Origin: Branchiostoma belcheri
Lineage: Eukaryota; Chordata; Leptocardii; Amphioxiformes; Branchiostomatidae
Direction of reading: 5' to 3'
Length of the DNA: 64,000 nt
NCBI RefSeq assembly: GCF_001625305.1
Contig: NW_017802580.1
Coordinates: 73,594 to 137,593, forward strand
Shown: positions 25,801 through 38,700 of the stretch, in pieces
Layout of the letters: each line of letters starts with the position of its first letter
Position numbering within the stretch: the first letter of the stretch is position 1
Made by a program: the position numbers and the translations under genes
The notes under the pieces: model-generated
The model's database searches: none
Told to the model about the DNA's origin: nothing
Seen by the model: the letters and a program-made list of their open reading frames with translations, nothing else

Positions 25801-28800
25801 TTAACCAATATATGTGCAAAGATCACTGAAAGAATGCAAAAGGGAATGTAAATTTGAAAGAAACCAAATGGGGTCCATTTGGACTCCGTTCGGTCACTGC
25901 CGTCTCAAAAATGTTCGGGTGGTGAGGGGTAAGGATCTGGATACACATTCATAAATTCATTATTCGAATTCATTCAATCAATCAATCAATCAATTAATCA
26001 ATCAATCATTCATTCATCCATGTTGTTTTCTCCATTCCGTATTCCCCCAGTACTGGTATGATGAGGCTCTAGTGTGGAACTCCACAGACTTCTGGGATAT
26101 CTCTTACGTCAATATCCCGTCCAATGAGGTCTGGCTCCCGGATACCGTCCTCTATAACTCGTGAGTATTTTGGTTTGTTTGTTTGTTACCTCCATGAAAA
26201 ATGGAGGTATTGTTTTTGGCGTGTCTGTCTGTATGTGTGTCTGTGTGTGTGTCTGTCTGTGTGTGTGTGTGTGTGTGTGTGTCTGTCTGTGTTTCCGCAA
26301 CTTTGTAGTCAGCATAACTTCAGAACGCCTTTATGGATTGTGATGATATTTTGTATGATGGTAAGTCTTGGAAAGACAAAGGCCAAGGTCAAGTATGGGC
26401 CTCCTGGTGGATGACCTTGGTACTGCAGCAGAACTTCCGGTTTTTGTATCTTTTGTCCTGAACAAGCTATGGTCTTGTTTTTTTGGTGACAGATAGCTTA
26501 TCCTGTTAGGAATAAGTGGCGTAAGTTTGGTCCCCCTAGCAGCTTGTTCTGGAACTGCAGGTTAGTTTCTGGTAAAAACTTTCAAAGCCAATAAGTCCAG
26601 ATTGGAACAACGTATTTTCATCATTTTTGGTGTGTAGGTACCTGAGAGACAGTTGTACATGATGAAATGCAAATTATGCAAATGAGGACTTTATTTGCAT
26701 AATTAATGAGGAAATTCTAAAATTACAGTGTTTTACATTATACTACTTTCATACATGTAATGTGTGTAAGCTATGGCAGGCGGAGCATCAACAGATACTA
26801 ATTATGCAAATGATGACCTAATTTGCATAATTAATGCGAAAATTCTATGATTTCTTAATGGTGAATGATGGGAATGTCATACTTGGGACATCTGTAAGTT
26901 AATCAAAAGTTAACATANNNNNNNNNNNNNNNNNNNNTAAGTTTGGTCCCCCTAGCAGCTTGTTCTGGAACTGCAGGTTAGTTTCTGGTAAAAACTTTCA
27001 AAGCCAATAAGTCCAGATTGGAACAACGTATTTTCATCATTTTTGGTGTGTAGGTACCTGAGAGACAGTTGTACATGATGAAATGCAAATTATGCAAATG
27101 AGGACTTTATTTGCATAATTAATGAGGAAATTCTAAAATTACAGTGTTTTACATTATACTACTTTCATACATGTAATGTGTGTAAGCTATGGCAGGCGGA
27201 GCATCAACAGATACTAATTATGCAAATGATGACCTAATTTGCATAATTAATGCGAAAATTCTATGATTTCTTAATGGTGAATGATGGGAATGTCATACTT
27301 GGGACATCTGTAAGTTAATCAAAAGTTAACATACATCACGATGTATGTATTATGTTAATTCAGAGGTCATTTGCATAATTAAAGAAGAAATTTACATTTA
27401 CATATCAAGCCCATATTTCATGGAGGTATGAGATCTCGGAATTCTTGTTTGTTTGTTTGTTTGTTTGTTTAGGATCTCCATTAGTGTGAATTTTACACTA
27501 CTCTTCCTGGACTCCGTAGTGAATAATCAGACCAGTATTTGGACCATCGCATACCGGGGCATGCCCCTACACTTTTTCGAAAGGTGTGGTGGGATCTTTA
27601 ACGTGCTCGAGGTGTGGCTCTCACCAAACACGGGAACTCTATTTAACGTCCTATCCGAGGGACGTCCCTAGCCGAAGCTAGGTACTCATTTGCACCTGAA
27701 ACTGAAACTGTTTTATTCACATTGATTGGCAGCCAATATGCATTGCTTGGCTGAATTGCACGAGTGATTGCATGTTAAAATAGCTTGAAAAGAGATACAC
27801 ATTAAAAAGCACAACATTGACGATTAAAATTAAATAGATTTAAAATTCTGTAGGTCAGGTCCATTAAAACAGAGGCGGACTATTTACAAGTCTTGGTTAC
27901 TGAGGCTTATTGCCTGAAACAGAAAAGATTTCCTCAGTCTTTCAGTTCTGAACTTCGGTATGGAGATGTGGTTTCCATTTCTCAGGGACCGCCGTGTGCT
28001 CTGGTGTCTGTCGCAGGGCATCAAAGAATGCAAAGGGTGGCTGACATGCCGCATATGCTTGAGCAGAGTTTTTGCTGCAGTTTCCCGTCTGTCCTGGAGG
28101 GTGGAGAAGGGGGTTGTTTGAGTACTGATGCCGTAGATGATTCTCGCCGCCCTTCTCTGTACAGCCTCAAGAGTGTTGTTCTGTTTTGTGTTACAGCCCA
28201 CGTACACGACATTTGCATACTCTAACACAGGTCGTATCAGAGTCGTATACACAGTTTCCAGGTCCTCTGGTGGCATCCCGCCCTTCTTGAGCATGCGGAG
28301 AAAGTGAAGACGAGTTGAGCCTTTCTTTGCCATGTGTAAGATTTGGCTGTCCAACCCAAGGCTGCGGTGAAGTTTGAAGCCCAGATACGTGGCACATTCA
28401 ACAACCGGGACTTCTTTGCCTCCAAGTGTGAGGGGAGGTGGAACAGGTGGATTTTTTGAAAAGCACAATCTCAACTCATAGGACTTATCCCCGTTCATAA
28501 TCATATTGTTCTTGTTCGCCCAGGTGTCAAGTTGCGTGGCTTCCTCTTGCATAGTTGTGTCGCTTTCAACAGTGTCACATGTGAACGTTCTGGACAGTCC
28601 GATGTCGTCTGCATAACCGATATTGCTGGTTGTTTGGTGCACAGTTTCTCTTGACGACATGTACACAAGGAACAGGTACGGAGAACGCACTCGCCCTTGT
28701 GGCACTCCTGATGTGACGACGTTCCAGTTGCTCTGCTGGTTGTTGGCGACTACGCGTTGTTTTCGGCCAGTAAGGTAGCTGTGTATCCAGCCAAGCATCT

Positions 28801-31800
28801 TAGGTGGGGTGTCACGGACAGCTAGGAGTTGGAGAAGGATTCCGTGATCAACTCTGTCGAATGCTTTAGACATATCTGCCAGCAGCACGCGAACCATGGA
28901 TGTGTCTCTGTTTTCCAAGTTCGATAGCCATGTCTGATAGGCTTTTACAAGTGCGAGAGTTGTAGAACATTTGGGCATGTACGCGTACTGGTCCTTAATC
29001 CAGGGTGACATGAAGGGCAAGAATTTGTTCAAGACTAGCCTTTCCTGAACTTTCCCCAAAGAAGAGATAAGGGAGATGGGTCTCCAGTCTTTTTTTGCTG
29101 GTGGGGACGGACGTCTTGGGGATAGGACATATGTTTGCCACTTTCCAACAGGACGGCATGGTACCAGTGATGTAAGAAAAGTTCATCATGTGACTGATAA
29201 CAGGAGCCAAGTCCGCAAAGTACAAACTCAGGACCCAGTTTGGAATGTTATCCGGTCCACAAGCCTTTCCATATTTGCTGGTGTTTTAAGACTTGTTTCA
29301 CTTGGCCTATACTGCACAGCTCGTCCGAACCCACTGGAAGAGGGGACAGGTTGTAAGTGCTACTGTCTGACCACGCCTCTGCAAAGTAGTCATTCAGTAC
29401 GTCAGCGACTTGGTTATCAGAGACACCAGTCCAGGTCGTCTTCCTGTTTGACTTTTGTGTGCGTCCCAGCTGATTGTTTACAAAGCGCCACCAGTCTCTG
29501 GGATTTGTCTTCTTAAGTGTTGCTATGCATCTATCATAGTGTTTCTTCTTTTGCTTTCTTATGAGGCGTTGAATGTGGTTTCGAAGCTTTTTCCACCCGT
29601 CAGTTTTACCGTACTTCAGAAACGCGGTTTGTCTTTCTCTGATCGCTGCCTTGGTGGTGTTGTTCATCCAGGGCTTGTCATCGCTGCCAGTTCTGCTCGT
29701 CTTGAGGGGTACACAAGTATCCATCATAGTGTGAACGATGTTGTTAAAAGTCTCTACTTTCTCGTCCACTGTTTCTGCACGGTACACAGCAGACCAGTCC
29801 GTGAGACCCATGCACAAGCCAAGGGCGTCTTTCCTGTCCTGGGTGACTAGGCGACGCTTGATCTTGGACGACCGACAGCAATGTTGATCAGCAACCTTAG
29901 ACTTCCAGATGACGCAGTTGTGATCGCTTGATCCCAGCGGAGCTGTGGTGTCAGGCACGAGGTAGTGCTGGTGGACGTTTGTTATGATCAAGTCCAGCGT
30001 GGCGTCAGCACGAGTGGGCTTAGTTACCACCTGTCTCAGTTCCGGATGGCTTGTTCGCAAAGGTTGTAGCGGTAAGTTGTTAAAGTCTCCGCATCATGAG
30101 GATGAAACCAGCGTGAGGATGTTTCTTGCGAAGCTCATCTAGAGTGCGGATGAGGCACTGAGTGGTTTCATGTTGGATGTGCTTCTCATTTGCCCAGGGA
30201 GGATGATACAGCACACCAAGGTAAAGTACAGGTACATCGCGTGGAGTCCAGTGTGGCTGGATCTGTGCCCATAAGCATTCAATATTGTCTGGTACGTCAG
30301 TGTGTACGGGTTTGGTCTTTATACAGTCTTTGACACACAGGGCAACACCTCCCCCTCTCATGTCAAGACGATCCTTGCGGAGAAGACTGTACCCGTCAAT
30401 TGCTGTGGCTTCTTCTGGGAGATCCTTTGAGAACCATGTTTCTGTAACTGCCACAATGTCCGTATTATCTGAGTGAAGTGAGGAAAACCGTGTAAAGTCT
30501 GTTGGTCAAGTTTGTTTGTTTGTTTGTTTGTTTGTTTATTTAGGAATCTCCCACTAGTGATAATATATACATCACTATTCTTCCTGGATTCCTTTACATA
30601 AAATACACTATTATTTACATACACGTTCAACTGCTATCAAGGACATTATACTACAGGAAAACTTATCTTTTCAACATAGTAAATTACACATTAAGCATCA
30701 GTTATTACATCAATCAAGTCTAATTTTATGAAAGACAAGTATGATACTGTTGTGAATTATCCATTTTTCTAATACTTACAGATCTTTTCGTAAGCCATTT
30801 GCATTGTGCTTTTAGGCTGTATCCGGAAAAACTGTAATTTCAAAACTTTAAGATTGACGATAAAAGATGGCGGATATCTTGAATGTCTATCTATTCGGCT
30901 GGATCCGGATTATTTTAGGCCGTGTTTATGTGAAGTCACCCAAACCGCGATTCGGGTAACTCACATTCCTCATATCTGGTCAACATGCCACACATTCCTT
31001 TGAAACCGTGTCCGATCACAATTCGCTTGAGCTACATTTATTGTTGTTTGATGAAAACACGCAAAGTGGCGTGTTATTAATGTCAGAGGTCAACGACCTG
31101 CTTGCTGATGCCCCCTTCCCAGCGTATCTCGGCCGAATGCCGACGTGGTCCCGCCAGAGGCGGTGATGCTCGCCCTAGAACGGACACATTATTTGACGAT
31201 TACTGCTCTTTAAGTTGCTGCAACGTAAAAGTTGGTATTGCATATAAATAAAGAAATATCACCCCGTAATCCATGACCAGGCGAAGTTACATTGAAATCA
31301 CATTGCGTTCAGACGCAAATCGCGATGCGGGAAAACCGATTCGAAACCACCTCTAGAAGTTGCTTGGGATCGAGGTGCTTTCAATGTGATTTGGAGCGTT
31401 CAGATAGACCACTTGAAACCGGCTTCGGGGTAAACCACATGTTTTAAAGCGCCTTGGGTGACTTCACATAAACACAGCCTTACAGTAGTTGGAATTGGGC
31501 CTAATGCTTATAGCAGCTGTTAAGACAGACGATGACGCACATTCCAGGAAATGTCTTACCACCAAGGATAATTACATTTGCCGAGACTACCTAGCCTGGC
31601 CCGCCGACATGTCAGTACAACCGTCCGCGGGCAGGCGGCACTTTGTCCCCGACCTCTTGTGCACTGTGCTCAGCGCCGAAAGGTCGACGAGTTTGAAAAT
31701 TAGGCCACGTTGATTTGATTATAGGGATGACATCCTCTGGGAACACCAAAACTGATGCGAGCGTGCAAATATAAAAAAAAAGTTTGGCCAAAAAAAAGTT

Positions 31801-34800
31801 GCCTTTAGTAATGTAATCTACGTGGTCATAAAAATGACTAAACACACACACAGTAATATTTTACTTGCATGGTAAATAATAGACTCTTCATTTTCACCCC
31901 CTCACATTTTCTTTTTGTCTTTTTGAATGGATTTTGGCATTCTGCGACATAAGTATCACTTTCCAATATTTTGTTTACAATTTAAGGCTCATTTTGCAGC
32001 TACTTTGTACGATTTACAGTATGGTATACTTTTTATTTATTTTTGGAAATAGACGAAAAATTCATGCGCGCGCGGATGTCTTCTATATAGTCAAATCACA
32101 TGGCCTTACAAGAGAGTAGACTGTGTTTCAGCAGGGTATACATTGTATGATACTTGACTTTGCTCGATGTCCTCTGAGTGCTCGAACATATCAACTAATC
32201 TCTCCAAAAAATCGCTCAGACGTAAGTCTTGCTGTCAAAAATGCCATTTTGATCTCGCCGTCATTTATTCTGTATGCTTACAAGTCACAAATAAATTGCT
32301 GGAATATAGTAGAAATTGGGTGAACACACTGAATAATATGCCAGAGAAGCGAGCTCGCAATGTACAGGAGTACACTTCACTACCCTATGGCCGACTAACT
32401 CATATACTGACAACTCGTACCGTCTATTTGTCCAATTTGTACTGCTTTCCAGAAATCCATTTGAACCTGAGAGAAGCAGTTGTCAGCTTCATGCAATTAC
32501 CGAACACAGAGAAAAGGGGATAGATGGTTTCTCTGACAGTTATACATGAGTAGGGCGGCAATATGATGTATCCACCCACCTTCTAATGGCTTTCATCCTG
32601 CTCAGAAAATGAAATAAAACATCGCAGTCGGCAGTTTTACGCAATTACCGCAAGCGAAGTGAAAGAGTATGTACCCAGTAATACAGTCTGGTGCAGTGTT
32701 ATAGTGTAATCTGAAGGCCTAGGAAAATGTCTTCCATGTATCTGTCCTGGATCGAAACGAGCAGTTCGGGTCAATGAGGATTCTCTCTCTCCCTCTCTCT
32801 CTCTCCCTCTCTCTTTCTCTCTCTCACCCTCGCCCTCTCTTTCTCTCTCTCCCTCTTTTTCTCCGTTTCTTCTCTTTCCTGTCTTACTCTGTCTCCCTCT
32901 CTCTCTTACTCTCTCCCTTTCTCTCTCTCCCTCTCTCTTTCCGTTTCTTCTCTTTCGTCTTTTCGACTCCCTCTCTCTCCCTTTCTCTCTCCCTGTCTCT
33001 TTCTCTCTCTCTCTGTCTCTCTCTGTCTCCCTTTCAAGCTATAGCTCCCCCTTCTTTCTCCTCTCTCGCTCTCTCTCCCTCTCATTTAAACTTGTAAAAC
33101 TAAAATGCGTCGGGACTAGGGCTCTCTCTAGGACCCATCTCTCTGTTTTCTTCTTTATAAGGGCCACAAACTTTATCCAATGTATTAAATAAAACTTGGC
33201 TTCTGAAAATTACATAGACAAATATTTCAGGAGGTTAAAAAATCAAGATGTCAGATCTGTATCTGTATCGGTATAGCCGGTATACCCGCCCTTCGGCGTA
33301 ACACACCAGCTTCGCAGGTACGCGGCGCGGCGGCAGCTTGCTATATCACACCGAACGGCTTGTTACACTCAATCTTGATTGCAGGATTTTTTAAAAAGCT
33401 TTCTAGTGATGATGCCCCAACTGTGCTTGGTATCAACGAGTTCCAGTCTACGATAGTTCTGGGGAAATACGAGTTTTTGAATACCTCAATTCTTGGTTGA
33501 TATTTGAAGGCATGACTGTTTCTTGTTCTTTTCTGGGCTGGTATCAGATACTTACTAGTAGTGGTTGGTACGTCCACCAATCTATTAGTCATTTTGTACA
33601 TCATTCACAGTCTGGACATTCTACGTCTAAAAATGATATGGCCTTGCCAGTTCGCGATATGCGATAAAACCTAATAATGTCTTGGGTTAGCGGGTGTTTG
33701 CTGTAGTCAGTTGAGAAATCGGTAATATTTTTTCTAAAGTCTGATCCCACATCTTTGCCGTTTCAACATCAAGCAATGGGCGGAGACGTTTGTTGTATGT
33801 TTATTTCCCAACGGCACCAACTGCGTCTTCCCCAAACCTTTAAGATATTAGTACACCCTTCTGAGACCCTTGAAAGGATGATTTCTTTTTTGCTTCAGAA
33901 AGAAATTATTTAAAGTATCAACAAGTTTCAGTTGCCGGATGCCTGGAGCAATAATTTGGACGATGGAATCAACAATTCCTTTCCAAAAGGTAGCTCCAAA
34001 AGCGCTCTGAGATATCCAACATGTCAAATGAAACGTCCATTTCCTTCTTTATCGAGTAATACGAATAAAGCAGAAAATGCTCACTATTCGCTTATATTTG
34101 TCATAAGCCTACAGCAGCAATGATGAAATCATAAGTACTTTTCTTTAGAGCATATTGTATCACACTCGGTCCATAATTTACTGAAATAGCTTCATTTCTC
34201 TTCAACTTACCGATCCTCGCAATGTGTGCTGCGCTACCAAACCATTTCAGGGATAAAGGTAGACTAGAGGTTAAAGTTTTTGCCGCTTTTTGGATGATTA
34301 TTTTGATTTTGAACCTTTGCAATCATATGGTACTATGGGTGACCATCAAAGATGCTATTCCGTAAGTAACGTATAAGGCCACAGCAAGTAATTTTTATGG
34401 ATGGCATCAGCGCGCGCATTATTTTTTGCCTGATTTTGAGGGGAAAAAAAGAAATTTTGTTGCCTACTAACAGTGGTCAACATACCGAAAATGGGCAAAG
34501 ATGTCTATTTCCATGCCGGAAGGTGAATAGCAGATAACTATGAAGAGAGGAGACGAAAATGGCTCTGATTTAATGTTTTGTTTCTTACTTTAACCCTACC
34601 TAGACCGGGCTTTTTTTGGTATGGGGGACCGGGGACCCTCAGAACTCATGGGATGGTGTACTAGTAAAAATTTATCATATCTACAATTTTTATGTCATTA
34701 TGACGTAATATGACGTCATTATGACGTCATTAATGTGATTTTATTGGCTAAAACCGTCTAGATAGGTTTTTTTCCTGAAAACTAAATGGTATTCAACATA

Positions 34801-35669
34801 GCTGTACCAAAAGTGTTTATGACAGAATATTAGGGTGTACTAAGTTTTATGTTGCCCATAGCAACACCGGTGACGTCATAAAATGACGTCATGCATATTT
34901 AAGATATCCGCCATCTTGGATCGTCAATCTTGAATTTTCAAAAATATTTTTTTTTTCATGATAAAGCCTAAAATACATTGTAAACATAGTAAAGACCTTC
35001 ATTTTAACCTTTTTTGGAAAAAGAAATGGAAGTATTGATGAAATTTTAATGAAAATAACCTGTATATACCTGTGCTAATGATATGGTCCGCCATCTTGGA
35101 TTTTGGCCAATGACGTCATCAAATTGGCATAAATTATGCATATTTAATGACAAAATTTACATAAAATTATATGGAATGTTATTAATATTAGAAACCATAA
35201 CTAACTTGACATAAAACCCATAAAATTCTATTGTTGAAACAAGAAGTACTAAATTTAGCAAAAAATGCCTGCCAGAAACCCGTTGCCATGGCAACACAAA
35301 AAATTTTTATCTTATTCAAATGATAGAGAATTGTTGCCCAATCAGCACAAGTAGGCCAAATCGATAGATTTGATTGGTTGTTCTCAGACACGGGTCATGG
35401 GTCATGGCGATGACGTATGTGAAGGTCAGAGGTCAAGTGGTACTCAGCAGATGTCTGGTATGACCTTTGTGCTGACCATACGTCACCATGGAACCGCTGA
35501 CCGCTGGTCGCATTCGTCAGGTAGGTTTGACTGGTGAGGGGAAAATGTACACACAAAGTATTCACAAGTTGTTTCAACACCAGACCATGCATGTATGTGT
35601 TATGTTTATTCATGCAGTATTTTAGGCTATCACGAAAGAAACCGCGTATGTGATGTGTGTGTGTTTGCG

Positions 35670-35700
<31 letters not shown>

Positions 35701-38700
35701 TTGTGTGTATATGTGTATGAATGAATGAATGAATGAATGAATGAAACTTTGTGTACGTGTGTGTGTGTATGTGCGTTTGTGTGTGTCTGTGTGTGTGTAT
35801 GTGTGTGTTTGTGTGTGTGTGTGTGTTTGTTTGTGTGTTTGTGTGTGTGTGTGTGTGTGGTGTAAGTTTGTGAATGTGTGTGTGTGTGTGTGTGTATGTG
35901 CGTTTGTGTGTGTCTGTGTGTGTGTATGTGTGTGTTTGTGTGTGTGTGTGTGTTTGTTTGTGTGTTTGTGTGTGTGTGTGTGTGTGGTGTAAGTTTGTGA
36001 ATGTGTGTGTGTGTGTGTTTGTGAATGTGTGTGCGCGTGTGTTTGTGTGTGTGTGTTTGTGTGTGTGTTTGTGTGTGTTTGTTTGTGTATGTGTGTGTTT
36101 GTGTGTGTATGTGTTTGTGTGTGTGTGTATGTGTGTTTGTGTGTGTATGTTTGTGTGTGTGTTTGTGCGTTTGTGTATGTGTGTGCTTGTGTGTGTATGT
36201 GTGTGTGGTGTATGCGTTTGTGTGTGTGGTGTGTATGTGTGGTTTGTGTGTGTGTGTGTGTTTGGTGCCTAGAAACACATAGTGTCGCGAGAATATCAGT
36301 GTAAAGAAAGTTCTAAATTTACTACAAATGAAATATTTCTGTAGCATATAGAATAAGTGCAGTTTTGTAGTCTCAAGATTTTACATTATATAGAAATAAG
36401 AGAGATTCCATCTATAGTTTTAAAGGAAATATTCCCCAGCTCTAAGGTTTTAGATAATACAGACAAAAACGTAATTCTTCTGAAAATTGATAAACCCTGT
36501 ATGATTAGCTTCATACATCTACAATTGCGATGTAAATAGTAGATCACATTAGTATGTATAGTCAAAATAAGACATTACTGTTTTTCCTGTTTATGACCTG
36601 TCCTTACAAATAGATTGTTAGATTATAACATACAATTAATTAATTTTTTTCATTCATTCATTGATTTTATCCAAGTCTTATTTTTTCTTATTGTATTAAA
36701 AAGTATTTAATATGACGTCTCTCTTTACTTACAAACTGTTATACTTTATTCATTCTGCGTATCTTTTTCAAAATGTTATTATTATTGGTCATTACTAATG
36801 GTAGTGTGTCAATTATTGTTTCCACTATCGTTTCAATTATTCTTTCAATTACTGTTCCAATTATTGTTTTTGGTCGAAATGTTACCATTGATATGTGTCA
36901 CTTTATTATCATACATTACTTTCTTATTTTGCATTACTTTATTATTTTATTGTTATTCTTTGTTACAGATGTTGTTATTAGAATTTTTTGTTACAAGTAT
37001 TATCATTTTTATTACCAGGTTTATAAGCACAAACTATTGATTGATAGGAGCTTTCTGACTAATTGGCATTACCTTGTCTTGACTTTTCTTCCCTTTTCGA
37101 CTTCCAAAAAATTATGCAAATCACTTTATTTGCATATCTATCATTAGTTTGTGCTTATAAACCCGCATTTCCCCTCTGGTCTCTCAATCACTGACGAAAG
37201 CTAGTGGATTCTAGCTGAAACGTCTGACCGTTTCCTAAGTCATATCCAGTTGCTTGAGTAACTGTTTTTTGGTGTAACAGGATGGAAAGTTGCTAAATCT
37301 CCTCACGTCTCCTCCCTCTACTCAAGGTGAACTCTCCGTTCTCCTCCGCTCGGCAGGCCCGATGGGATCAACCCAGGCCGTCAGGAGAGACATCTAGCTT
37401 CCCGCGGATATTACCCAACAGATTAGGCTGTCACAGAACACTGCCTCCATCTTCTAGGCCCATCAAATTTTCCGTTACATGTTATATAAGATTTAAATTT
37501 AAAATTCATTTATATATTCTGGAGTTATTGCTTCAATTTTTTTTGTTTATGTTTGTACTTCAGTTAAACCTCTGTTAACTTTTTTTTAACATGCCATTTC
37601 TAATTAAGGTTATTTACCAAATAATTTTGTTATTTATTGTTACTATTTGATTTGTTACCGTTATCATATTGATCGAATTTTTCAATTAGTTATTGTTATT
37701 TATTATTACCATTTGATTTGTTACCATTATTACAGTTGTCAATTAATTCAGTCGGGGGAAGATCACGGACAAGCCGTTATGGCTTCTTATCTTTCCCCTG
37801 CATATCCTATTTTACTGTAATATGTTCATTTTATTGTTTTTCTCTCTGATTATATGCGAATAAACAAACAAACAAACAAACAAACAATGACGTCACACTA
37901 AGCTCTACTACCTCGTATTCTCCTATCATTATTCTGTATTCTGGCGAAGTCTAGTATAGTTACGCCAAAAAACAGTTACTCAAGCAACTGGATATGATTT
38001 GGGAAATGGTCAGACATTTTAGGTAGCATCCACTACTTTTCGTCAGTAGCACTAGAGAATTCTCAGAAAAGCAAGTTTATAATCACGAACTGGTCATGGT
38101 TATGGTTAATTTTCTCTTGCAAATTGTACATCTTGCCAGTGAATTGTGTTCACTGAATTAGTTAACTTGTACTTGTTATATCATCTATTCGCTAGATCTA
38201 CTAACTATGAGTTAAAACCCCACTAACCAGTGCTAACTAATAATGCAACATATTTGTATGGGAAGATGGAATTATTTCTCAGCTGAAACGTGAGCTTGTA
38301 CGTTTAAGCAGATCTTTTTTTAATATTCCGAAACATGTAATCACAAGACGTGGTGACGACACACTCAAGTTTTTTTCAACTTATATAATGCCGAAACCAA
38401 CACGGGACAATACAATACTCATTTACACCTGAGCGAAGTGAGGAAAGTCGCGTAAAGTGCCTTTCCCAAAGGCACAAGATCGGTGGCATGACAGGACTCG
38501 AACCCGGGGCCTCTGGTTCCGAGTCGAGAACGCTGCCACTGCGCCACACGACCCCATTAAGCAGATCTTTCGGTGGCCGCAAAGAATAGTAACTGTCTGG
38601 CAAATGGATGCAGCCTGGCCAACTTGAAACTGTCTTTGTGGCTACCGAAATTGCTAGGAGATTACGTAAGACATCTAGAGCCACGTGGCTTCCGTTTAGA

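Larger units (their letters stand above)
27700..30508 (-). mobile_element. 5'-truncated non-LTR retrotransposon (CR1/Jockey-like)
   Basis: Reading leftward from 30508: the C-terminal half of an AP endonuclease, a linker, the reverse transcriptase with YADD, and a 3' UTR ending near 27700 in AATAAAACAGTTTCAGTTTC with a short CAGTTT tail. The reading frame is broken in at least three places (near 30080, 29245 and 29050), so it is inactive. It lies in intron 4, antisense to the receptor gene. Confidence 0.9.

Noticed and set aside
31489-31713. 74-codon GC-richer frame
   Set aside because: No domain or splice evidence; between two repeats.
32774-33097. 107-codon Ser/Leu frame
   Set aside because: Pure CT microsatellite composition.
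35622-36347. Long open frames (His/Thr-rich on -, Cys/Val-rich on +) across the TG tract
   Set aside because: They are the translation of (TG)n in each frame; no domain, no splice context.
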